A stretch of DNA of 64,000 nt from Gautieria morchelliformis. Its lineage: Eukaryota; Basidiomycota; Agaricomycetes; Gomphales; Gomphaceae. The notes under the pieces were generated by a model. The model did no database searches and was not told the origin of the DNA. It saw only the letters and a program-made list of their open reading frames with translations. Every line of letters starts with the position of its first letter. Positions within the stretch are counted from its first letter, which is position 1. Shown here piece by piece: positions 52,442 through 62,660 of this stretch. Location of the stretch: positions 1 through 64,000 of the forward strand of contig WHVA01000367.1 of the NCBI GenBank assembly GCA_015179125.1, read 5' to 3'. The position numbers were made by a program, and so were the translations under genes.

Positions 52442-54000
52442 TGCTCTCCACTCGCGCTCCTCTGCCGGGACTTGGCAATCTGAGGTTTCTCTGCAGTCTC
52501 TTGCTAGGTGTCCTCTTAGGCCACATTGGAAGCATTCCCTGGAGTCCAGGTAAGGACCTCCTGGTCTGAGTGGGAATGGGTTCTCTATGGTCGCTTTGGA
52601 GCCTGCGTATTGTCGGCACCATTCAGTGACCATTCTTTCATATGCTGCTTGGCCTGCCTGTGAGCTCAGGTATGGTCTCCAGATGTCGTATAGTGATGCG
52701 TTGTACATCAGCTGAGGGGCGTCGCTCTGTCCTTGGGCACATGTCGGTGTCACGAATGGGTTCGTTGGGGAGTGGAACAGGTTGAGCGTTGCATTCTGTC
52801 TGGTTGGCATCCCAGGTAGGTTAGTTTGTCATGTTGGTGTCTGTCGTCGTCATCTGTGTCCCTGGGGTATGCGCTACCTGTCTGGTGGCGCTCGGTGTCG
52901 CCGGGGCTTGTGTTGGTGTGATCGTCGTACGTTGAGTATGCCACATGCTCGTCGTGTGAGGGCCTGGTCTTAGGTGCACTTGCTCATCCTTGCTCCTGAT
53001 TGCATCGGTTATCTGCTGGATGATGTCTGTGTCCCTTTTGGCCTCCGCCAGTGCTGACATTCTGATTGCTGGCATGCTGTCGTGGAACTCTTGCCAGTTC
53101 GCGTAGCTCTCGTTGGCTATGAGTTTGCATATCACATCTGGGATATTCCTGCGAACTTCGTCGATGAGCAACCCTGATGTCTCCCCGATTGCCATCACTA
53201 GCATGAGCGTCTGTTCTGCGAATGCGTGGTGCGTTGGGATTGTCCTTCCTCTGTATTCCACTGTCTCTCCCACCTCTTCTGCCTTGATCCTTAGCCCCGC
53301 TAGCTCATATCTCTTCTGCTCCCGCTCGTTCCCACTCTTCTTCGGGATTGGCCATTTCATCTCGAACACTCGTTTCACTTCTCCCCATTTCGTCCTGTTG
53401 ATCTTTGTCCTCATCTCCTCCCACCAGTCTCCCGACTCCTCTGCTGGCATCATGCAGATTCCGAGCACCTCTATCCTCATTCCTTCATCGTAGCCTGCCA
53501 TCATTGCTTCCAGTTTGAAGGTCTGCAGCCATGCGTGGGGGACTTCACCATCTCTGTAGTCTCTGTAGAAACGGCTAATGCTCTTCTTTTTTGTCATTGC
53601 GCTTGTGGTCTCTTCGTTCTGGCTGGCTTGATCCGCTGATTCCTCTTCGCTTGTCGTGGTCAGGTTTAGTGACGATAGTGTGGGCGAGGATTCCCCTGAC
53701 ATTGTCAGGGTCTCTTCGTATGTCCTGGCTGCCTGGTCCTGTATCCTATCCAGTCTTCTGTCATAGTGTTCCCTGTTCCTCAAGTCGTTTCTACGTTTGA
53801 AGTTCCGCTATCTGGTTCAACACTGGTCCCACTGGCTCCCAAGTGCTGGTTGCTCGAATCCCGGCAGTGTCACCATGTGGAGCAGGGGTCTCTCTAGTTG
53901 GGAGTCGCGCCTGCGCTGCCAATGGTAGTGGGACAAGTCTGAGTGATGATTCAGTCTCCACTCTAATACAGGTGTGTACTATGGTCCTCCCGCCTACCTC
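52442..54000 (-). mobile_element. Gypsy gag region (zinc-knuckle type)
   Basis: The minus strand encodes a 320-residue-scale gag domain: a coiled-coil-like start NREHYDRRLDRIQDQAAR, then SISRFYRDYRDGEVPHAWL and WWEEMRTKINRTKWGEVKRVF. Downstream is a zinc knuckle CFQCGLRGHLARDC near 52520. Its matching protease and pol part appears to lie at 62661-64000, separated by insertion and inversion. Broken. The right boundary with the Plavaka element near 54.0 kb is approximate. Confidence 0.8.
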
Positions 54001-54009
54001 GCCCCTCCT

Positions 54010-57000
54010 GCGCCCACCTGGACCCACATCCCTGATCTCCCTGCTCCAACGTCCAAACCAGCATACCCACAGGAATGGGTCGCACTGCCACTCACTACCT
54101 CCATCATTATACTTGACATTCACATGGAAGATTCCCAGGGTCCGGGCATACCAGAACAGGTGTGCTTCTTGCGTGCCACCAGGGTCATCACGGGCATGGA
54201 CCATGATGTCACAGTGTGCTGTATGCGGGTTCACAGAGTCTTGACTCTGTCGGATGTTGTAAGTAGTGAAGCTGAGCCTCCATGTCCTGTGATGATAAAG
54301 GTGATTGTTGCGGATGAGAATCGAGTCACGATCACCCTCGGTAAACTCGGTTTCATCTCCATCATACTCTATCCAGCACATGCGGCTGAGCAAATGGTCT
54401 TTCAGACGATTGTAAAAATTCTCAAGTGGAATTTAGACAGGGATATCCAGACAGTGAATGCTTGACTCACTTTAAGAGCAGGGTCCCGAGGATGTTCACG
54501 TACGAAGCGGCCGATGTCAAGCGGTTGTTTTTGAGAGGTAGATATATGATAACGTTCTTTGGGGTCTGTGTATGGCAGCTTGTCTGCCTCAAGAGAGGAC
54601 ACATGGTGCGTACGTGTGCATTGAGGTAGCATCCCTTCCGCTTCTTGAAAGCAGTCTGTGATGTTCCGCATGTGAGACTCACACCGGTCTATTTTGGTCA
54701 TTCCAGCGGATGACACGGCCTTCGAGACACGAGGATACCGCCGTTTGGCCTTACGGTGTTCCATTTCACCCTGGCAAAACATGAGCATTAACATTTCAAG
54801 ACTGGGAGTGTGCCTACAGTTTGCATTGAATAAGAATCGGTTGTTCCAAATAGACGGATCGTAGCCACCTAGTCTCCAAGGAAATGGAGTTTGGGTGTAC
54901 TGAGGTTGAACCGCTTGGTCTTTCGAGGCTGCGGGCCAGGAGCTGGCATGGAAGGATGATTGCTAGCTGTGGCACTTTTCTTCACGTTCCTTTGAGCACG
55001 GGCCGCGAATTCACGCGGCAATTCATGGGTTTCGAAAGCTTTGCATGTGATGTTGTCAAACCTGCGAATGCTATCCCCGAGAGTTGTTGTCAGATCATCG
55101 AGGCGTTGCAATGTCGATTCAGTGTGCATGCGCAGCTTCGCAAGAGCATTCCAGGAGGCCAAGGTAAAAAGGAGGTGCTGGACAATGCGTTCATGGGGAT
55201 CTGGGAACAGGCATTCAAATACGGAAAGGGCGCACTGTGGAAACCGATCATTGGGTCAGGCATGGTTTTGTAGCCTCAGGAGCACAGTGGAATGGTGACT
55301 TTACCTGGAGGATATCTCCAAAGTCCCGCGCAGCAAGCTTTTTCATTTCAGACACGTCGTTAGAGAAGCAGCGGATGGTATCGTGTCCAAAGGTTGGCAC
55401 CGCGCGGAAACTATGGGATAGCTCAGGTACAATGCATGCTATATCCATTGTGGAATGAACCACTTATTCAGTTCATGGACCTTATCAGGTGATAGTGCAT
55501 TCAGCAGCCGGATTAGGTGCGTGAATACTGCTTTCCAAACGCCAAGTTCAACTTCATGCATGATATCGACAGGGAAAATCTGGTATTTGTTGAAGGATGG
55601 TGTGGTGATCCTGCTAGATAAGGCATTCTGCCAACCCAGAACGTGTCAACTGGCAGTTAGAGATGGCACGTGACGGCAAGTGCATGGGGGCTCACTTCTG
55701 TGGGTACTCGTGACTGCACTTTGAGCAGATCCTCGACAGCCTTGCTACTGACCCCATATCCCATTTTGTCATAGATGAGTTGGCGAGACAAAACGATGTC
55801 ACCCCTGAGCAGGTGCGTGTCTGCTCGTGCTTATGTCTCTCGTCTCGCCCGATCCTTTTTTTCCCAAGGTCGCAAATTTCCTTTTTGTGCACCAAGCAGC
55901 GCAGGCAGGGACACGTGCCTTTGTCCCTCAAGGACAGCATCAACATTTTTTCCGGATAATCCACTGAGTATGTCATGAGGCGCAGGTAAATCCTCCTTTG
56001 AATCGCATCGGCACACATGACAACAATTCCATGCTTGTAGGCCTCGATGAAGTCATCGTCAAGCAGCAGTGCCCATACTGCCTGGATGAATTCACAGCGG
56101 CAATGAGGACCAGACCCAGCCTTACCACCACAAATCTGCCATATGAAATCCTGTATAGCATTGGGGAGCTAGTGCGTCACGGGTTTCGATGTAAGTGTCC
56201 CTTTATCACCCGCTCAACAATGTCACCCACTGACGGTATGTATGCCCAATGTTCACAGGAATTTGAATTGGGATTACATCGAAACCACTTGGCCATATTC
56301 CCGGGGAACGCATATATGGGCCACAGCTTGGCCGTTCCAAACTGTGCAAGGTGCGTGGAGTCTGACCACACCATAATTGCCGCCACTGCTTTCTCCAACT
56401 TGCAGCCTGGGACCGCAAATTCTGGATTAAAATTGGCTTCTCAATGGGCTTCGATAAATGCTGGAGATGTATACAGGTCTGAGTAAATACATTCTGCGGG
56501 TGCATCTGGTCCGGGCTTCCACCTCATCTCAAAAGGTGTGTAGTGCAGGTTCATCTTGGTCTCAAATATAGAACGCACGATTTGGACTATCGATTGATGG
56601 TGAAGCCCTAGGGCAACAAAGGTATGTTGGGTGCATTTATGCTCCTGCACCAAAATCAAGCATAATATGTTCAATTTATTGTGTGGTGTTTCCAATTGTT
56701 TCTCACATTGTTCTTGTACCATGCATCCATTTCTCTGCTTATTTTCGAAATTTTCCAGTCACTCCCTATCTCTCCATTCCACTTTGTTATTTCTATTTTC
56801 ACAGGCGGCTGCACCCAGCGGAGTTTGAAATGACTTCGACGCGCGAGCTCCTGGGCGCTAAAGGGCCGGGTGCACGTATATGCCTTCTGAGACAGGATTG
56901 TACTCCTCTCTCGGTGACAATAAATTCACTGAGAGAGGCGAGTAGTATCTTTCATATTTACATAGCATGTTGACTGAAAATCATGTAGTGCATTTGATTC

Positions 57001-58101
57001 TAGGTACTGTATTAATATATCAGTGACAATAAATTCACTGAGAGAGTGTATTTGATTCTAGCTTTCTAAGAACTCTACCGAACCTTCCCTGCCATAGCCC
57101 CTAGTTGCTAACAAGGTATGCCCGTTCGGACTAGTCCAATCATTCTTCCCTTCGGGCACTTGAAACTGAACAGCGACATTGCGCTTCCAGGTAGAGCTGA
57201 CATTTGCCAGCTCATTGTCCAAATTGTCCAGGAGCTGGTCTCGTTTCCGTGCTGTAAAGCCAAGTAAATCCGCCAACACAAAGTGTGGCTCAGAGACGAC
57301 CGCAACCAATCAGTTGAAGTCTGGGTCAGAACGTTCTCCAGAAGGTGAGTTGTAGTACCAGTTCGATAAGATGAATGTTGATGCATTGGGAAATGGCCCA
57401 TATGTGACCTCAGGTGCATGCCTGGCGTCCTCAAGTCCTTCCCATCCTGTGTCCAGACCAGCACCAGTTGTCAGTGTGGAATTGGGCAATGTCAGACCAG
57501 CAAGATCCTTCAACGTACACGCAGGCAAACATGGACCAACGGCGGAACTTCATGCGCAGGTCCGCCAGACCCACACGGAGCCTCCAGCTCATTGCCTTGT
57601 TGCAAGGGGGGACAGCTGGAGGAGGCCTAGGCAGAATGTCCGAATACCTGGCTGGCATTCGGCGTACCCGCCTGGGCCTCCCCTCAGCCGTGGCTGCAGC
57701 CTCTGGCACCGTGCTCGAGCTGCTGGCCTCGTGAGTCACTGGTGTGACTGCTTCCAGGGCCTGTGCATCATTCTCCCGGCTACCATCCCTCCGACCGTGC
57801 GTCTCGTGAATGTCCCCAGGTGCATCCATATTTGCGCTGTCATCACCGTCCTCCTAATGGGCTTCTTAGGTTCTGATCGGTTCTCAGGCATAGGAAAGAT
57901 CATACGCACAGCGATGTCCAACAGGTCCGTCTGATGTAAGTCCCCACGCATAGCTTCTCTTGAGCCCTCACCAGCCCCCACTGCTACAGATATCACTCCC
58001 ACTTCTTTACTACTGCCCACTTGTGCTGGTGCTAATATATTCCCCTCATTCGTCGCAGGATCCCTGTCGGAGACAGTTCGTGGCCGCTTGCGGCGCGACA
58101 T
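54010..58101 (-). mobile_element. Plavaka-like (CACTA superfamily) DNA transposon
   Basis: The transposase gene listed separately fills this interval. Terminal inverted repeats were not identified: on the 3' side the element appears cut and joined to gypsy sequence near 54.0 kb; on the 5' side it ends before the LTR-A at 58545. It is therefore probably immobile although much of its gene survives. Confidence 0.75.
54010..58101 (-). CDS. tnp2/Plavaka-type transposase, spliced gene, 3' end truncated
   Basis: Successive minus-strand frames give the family's motifs in order, which implies many short introns. In order: RRVRRMPARYSDILPRPPP (about 57.7 kb); YGPFPNASTFILSNWYY (57.4); FEMRWKPGPDAPAECIYSDL (56.5); SDSTHLAQFGTAKLWPIYAF plus GNMAKW (56.3); YLRLMTYSVDYPEKMLML and CPCLRCLVHK (55.9); FGHDTIRCFSNDVSEMKKLA (55.3); LAKLRMHTESTLQRLD and HELPREFAAR (55.1); LDIGRFVREHPRDPALK (54.5); and SVNPHTAHCDIMVHARDDPG, FWYARTLGIFHVNV and FLWVCWFGR (54.1). 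Such enzymes excise and insert CACTA-type DNA transposons. After WFGR the family's C-terminal block is missing. The proposed start is ATG 58101 (MSRRKRPRTVSD); no N-terminal zinc finger was seen. Exon limits were not all fixed, and some frames may be damaged. Confidence 0.75.
56905..57060. repeat. Hairpin pair with AATAAA loop, short tandem duplication
   Basis: CCTCTCTCGGTGA and TCACTGAGAGAGG (56905-56938) form a 13-base stem with one mismatch around CAATAAAT. A second copy CAGTGACAATAAATTCACTG occurs at 57021-57040. The words TTTGATTCTAG at about 56994 and 57050 bracket the second copy, suggesting a duplication of about 57 bases. It lies in an apparent non-coding part of the Plavaka gene. 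Confidence 0.6.
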
Positions 58102-58544
58102 CTCTCTCCATATCGCATTGTGTTCATGTCACAATTTGTGGCGCCCTTTGTCCCAATGCGGCCCTTCAAGACGATTCCCCAGTAACGCAGCTCCAGCACT
58201 CACAGATGCCAGGCAGTGGGTCTCATGATAAGCCAAGCCACGGGGAGTATCCCATGTGCTACCACAGGCCTGGAAGTGGTAGCTAATGAGTGTAAGTCAT
58301 GCTCCTCACTCAGTCATGATCCTCGCTGAGGTAATTACACTATGTCTTGCATCCCTCCACTAGCACAATATCCTGGTTCACAACCGAAGTCACGTGAAAG
58401 TCACCTACAAAAAAGGCGGGTGAGCTCTATTTGCGGCCATTGATCCCTTTCCCCCCATCATCATCCTAACGCTACCATGCCCCTGTACTCAAGTTCATCC
58501 TCACTTGCCTCCCAGTCCTCTTCCCGCGGACTGAGTGTGGGTTC
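58102..58544. other. Region between Plavaka and LTR-A
   Basis: No gene was recognised. It may contain the promoter and 5' terminus of the Plavaka element; no CACTA-type terminal repeat could be confirmed. Confidence 0.35.
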
Positions 58545-59688
58545 TGTCATGACGCGTTTATTTCCTATACTCAGATGCTCTGTCCTCCCATTCTCCACTC
58601 CACCTCCATGTTCGCTCCGATGGCCCTTGCAGTGTTCGGCGACCGATCTTCGCTGTTCGTGCCATTCACCATAGCCATGCCATCAAAGCACGGTTGACGT
58701 CTTTGGACCGACTTGATAGTTCACCACTGGTCCCATCACCCCCTCTGCTCAATCCTCTTTCGATGTTGTTCCTATGATCGGATTGCCACGACTCGTGCAT
58801 TTTCTGCACCTAGTTATCCCCGTTTCCCCTGTCACCATACCTCCTCCGCTTTCGCTCAGCTTCACCCCTCACTTCAACCACTCCTCCCCTATGTCCTCTC
58901 CGTTGGTCCTTCGGCGCATTCACTGAATGGCGATTCGCTGCTCGCATCATTCACCAGCAGGCACGCCATCAAACACGATTGACGCCCCCTACCCGGTATG
59001 ATGGTTCGTCACTGCTCCCATCAGCTTCTCGATCCAACCCCTTTGGGTGTTCATATGGCCAGGATGTGTTCGCGGGACATCCCCTCCACAGGTCGTGTAG
59101 GATCAACCCAGTAGACAAAGAGTCCGTGCAGGGTGGCATGTATGCAGGTCCCAAGACATGGTTTCATACATAAGTGCCTTCACCACCTTTACTCTCTGTC
59201 GCTTCATGTTCACACTCCTCCCTCACTCTATTGTATGTTTATTTCATCTATTTTGTATCATGGCTGTGCACCCCTATCCAACCCTGACTCACAACGGCCT
59301 CTTTCCTATTCGCTGATACCTTACGAGCATTTGATATAAGTAGTTTACATTCGCATGTATATTCCTCAGTACAATTATCATACGTCGTCCATCTTGTGCA
59401 AACTTGACCTCGCTGTGATCATTGTCTTGAGCCTTCTCCTGTAGATTTCTATCTTCGACCAGAAGAGGACTTTGGCATCACTGGTGAGTTCTCATACTTC
59501 ATCTTCATTACCTTAGCCTTCAAACTATTTTCTATGCTGTTGGCGAAGGGATTGTCGCTACTTAGACAACCCTTCCGTAACACCTTGCACGTTATATCGT
59601 CAAGTGCCATGGGCTATTTCGCTACGACTGTAGATAGGGCGAGCTCTGTTCAGGCAGCCCTCTTATCCTGTGAACATTTGTTGGTTCA
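58545..59688 (+). mobile_element. LTR-A, plus strand, cut by gypsy element D
   Basis: It begins TGTCATGACGCGTTTATTTCC, contains the promoter-like TTGATATAAGTAG at about 59331, and follows LTR-A up to GAACATTTGTTGGTTCA, where LTR-D begins. The last 130 or so bases of LTR-A are absent. Fossil. Confidence 0.8.
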
Positions 59689-61966
59689 TGTAAGAACCCG
59701 GCCTTTGGCCAGTTACTTACCGGTAAAACCTTCTTCCGAGCCCGAGCCTTGTGATATTCGTGCCCGAGTACATATGATCCTTATCCGCGCCCGAGCCCGA
59801 GCTTGAGCTCATATCCGACATTGATCCCATGCCCGTATCCCCTTAGTTACTGATTCCGCTCCATCACGCATCATTCGTACATTACCTCGCCCTGACCTTG
59901 GCCTCCTGACTTTGCCCTGACCTCCACTAATATGTTCGCCCCTGACTCGAACCCTCGCTCATATATAACCCCCTTGTATGCATTCCTACTCCTCAGTCTG
60001 AAAATCAACTGTCGTATCCCTTCGATCCTTAGCTAGTTTCTAAGCCTCGCCTCTTTAACCAAACCTCGCCTCTTATTCGTTTGCCTCCGAAGTTGGGACT
60101 CGTGCGTAGGGCCGGCGCAGCACATAAGCTGAAGCCAAGTCCCTCTCCGACTTCCCCATCCAAACCTCGCCCCGTAACCTCGGACCTTGCCTAGGGTTTC
60201 GTCCCCAACCTCGGTCAACCTTACGACGGATCGTATCGTAACAGTATTTTCAGACTGCTTACACCCTACGTATGCCTTTTCTTCACTATGTCCATGATAA
60301 CTCGTTCCCGCACCCTTCGGGGTATATCAGAGCAACGACACTTCTCGGAAGCCCCCGACGATTCACCACCATCCCTGGGAATACCCCTCACAGACCCCAC
60401 CGAGCCTAGTAACAAAGGCAAAGGTAGGGCTAACCCCGGTGATCCTTCAGGTGATCCAGGAGATGGCTCTGGAGGCTCCGACAATGATCGGGACCTCCCC
60501 AACCTCCCACCCGAGGACCTCGGTGACCTCGAGGACAACGAGCTTATGCGTCGAGTGTTCATCAAGCTCGCGAAACCTCGCGAGTCCGAAGCACGAGCCA
60601 AGGTCAAGGAACCGGATAGTTATGACGGTACTGACCAGGCCAAGCTTCGCACCTTCTTCCTTCAATGCGTGCTCAACTTTCGAGATCGCCCCACAGCTTT
60701 CAAGACTGGGGCCTCGAAGGTGCAGTATGCTATTTCTTACCTGTCCAGCTCAGCTCTACAGTACTTCGAGCCGGCGATCCTCGGCGAAGTCCAGCCTGAG
60801 CCAGACTGGCTCGAGGACTTGGACAGCTTCAAGGCCGAACTCGAGCTCAACTTCGGCCCATACGACAACGCCGCCCAAGCCGAGATCGACCTCGAGAAGA
60901 TTGTTATGAAAGAGCACCACAAGGCCGCGCGATTCTTTATCGACTTCACCTGAGCTTCGACTCGGACTCAGTGGAACGATGCGGCCCTCCGACACTTCGC
61001 CTACAAGGGCTTGGCCAAAAGAATCAAGGACGACTTACTTCACTTCCCTCGATTCCACACCCTCGCTGAGCTTAGGAACTTCGCGCTGGAATGCGACAGC
61101 CGTTACTGGGAGCGTAAAGAATATGACGCCATGATCAATGGTCGTAGCTCCCAGCCTGCACACACTGCTAATCAGTCCAGCAGCAATGCCACTAACAACA
61201 ACCAGTCTTCCAGCGGTTCCAATAACAATAAGAACCGCAACAAGGCTAACAACAACGGCAAAGGTTCCAACAACAACTCTTCGAGCAACAAGAGTCAGCC
61301 CGACATATCGAGCAAGCTCGGGAAGGATGGCAAACTACTTCCCGAGGAACGCCGACGTCGGGTCGACCAGGGCCTTTGTCTGCTTTGCAGCACCAAAGGC
61401 CACATCGTCAAGGACTGCCCGAAGAACAAGTCTACCAGCGGTAGCGGTTCTAAAGGTCGGGCAGCGAAGACCCCTAACGAGGGGACTTCGGCCTCCATTA
61501 TGGAGGTGAAAAAATAGGTAGCAACCTCAGAACCACATGATCCGAGGATTGCGGTAACCTCACCCGTGTGCTCAGACTCAGCGCCGCTTCTCATTCATTG
61601 TCCAAAGATTCCCTTAATGTAGACCTAACCTCGCCTTCGCTCCCCAACGTCGCTTTTGTTGCATTAGTTGACTGCGGGTCCTCAGATTGTTTTATTGAAT
61701 CCAGATTTGTCCAGAAGTACTCTATGCCTGCTTATCCTGTCTCTCCTATACCCTTGAAACTATTTGACGGTAGTACTAACACTACCATTACCCAAGCTCT
61801 AGACCTCTGCATTTGCTTTCTGACCGGCGAACAACAATGGGTTACCTTCTACGTAACCTCGCTCGACTCGAGTTGCTCGATGGTACTTGGCCACAACTGG
61901 CTCACCCACTACAATCCGTCGATTGACTGGGTATTGGGCAGTATTACTTTCAAGACGTCCCTTGAT
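59689..61966 (+). mobile_element. Gypsy element D: 5' LTR, gag, protease; truncated
   Basis: A probable 5' LTR (59689-60243, TGTAAGAACCCGG to CGTAACA, with ATATATAACCCCC near 59962) is followed 45 bases later by gag (LPPEDLGDLEDNELMRRVFI, SSALQYFEPAIL), an asparagine/serine-rich linker, a zinc knuckle CLLCSTKGHIVKDC near 61.4 kb, and an aspartic protease (FVALVDCGSSDCFIESRF) near 61.7 kb. The element ends at about 61966 in copia LTR sequence, so reverse transcriptase and integrase are gone. Broken, with about two breaks besides the truncation. It is inserted in LTR-A. Confidence 0.85.
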
Positions 61967-62262
61967 TAGATCATGTGATCATACGATGTGTAGGTCTTGG
62001 GACCGGGATCGGCGTGCTTGTGTAGGGCGTATAGGGGAGTTCTGGGCTGTGAGAGCATATGGTATGGCTTCCTGCATCATCGGGGTAATTTGGTGCGTGG
62101 ATTGAGTAGGTTCGAATGTGTGTGTTGGAGTTCGGCGATTTCGGGGATGTGTTGGAGTGAGTATATGCATGTGCGGGTGTGGGTAGTCGATTCTGTTTGA
62201 TATCGACGACTGTAGTAATGAGGATGGTGATATGATATAGTGTTTCTTCAGTGTTTCTAACA
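61967..62262 (-). mobile_element. Copia LTR piece (first 296 bases of the copia-3 LTR)
   Basis: Reading the minus strand from 62262, TGTTAGAAACACTGAAG matches 49332 onward with about six differences in 296 bases. It is inserted in LTR-A after GATGCCTAA. The other end joins gypsy D at about 61966 within an eight-base stretch, CGTCCCTT, common to both parents. Confidence 0.9.
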
Positions 62263-62603
62263 TTAGGCATCACTGGTGAGTTCTCATACTTCATCTTCAT
62301 TACCTTAGCCTTCGAACTATGTTCTGTGCTGTCGGTGAAGGGCTCTGAAGGAGCACCTTCACCGGCGAAGGGATTGTCGCTACTTAGACAACCCTTCCGT
62401 GACACCTTGTACGTTACATCGTCAAGTGCCATGGGCTATTTCACTACGACTGTAGATCAGGGCGAATTCCTTTCAAGTAACCCTCTTACTTCTTAACCCT
62501 TACCTCTTCGGTACTGTTCGCTGGGCAATTCGCTAGATCGCACATGCTACTCAGGCATTCGCCACTAACATGCGATATTAACGCCCAAAATCCAATCTTG
62601 ACA
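62263..62603 (+). mobile_element. LTR-A terminal part beside the copia LTR
   Basis: From GGCATCACTGGTGAG to CCAATCTTGACA the sequence follows the end of LTR-A on the plus strand. The rest of this LTR-A copy, in the same relative orientation, is at 50032-52151. It lies inside LTR-E. Confidence 0.85.
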
Positions 62604-62660
62604 CGCATATTCCTCCGAGTCCTTCCCATTTTGGCAAGGCAATGAAATAACGAAATAACA
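62604..62660. mobile_element. LTR-E, short end of the interrupted copy
   Basis: The minus strand reads TGTTATTTCGTTATTTCATT and then matches the start of the 21342 copy (TGGGAAGGACT, GGAGGA). It is followed on the plus strand by GAGCA (62661-62665). Confidence 0.85.
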
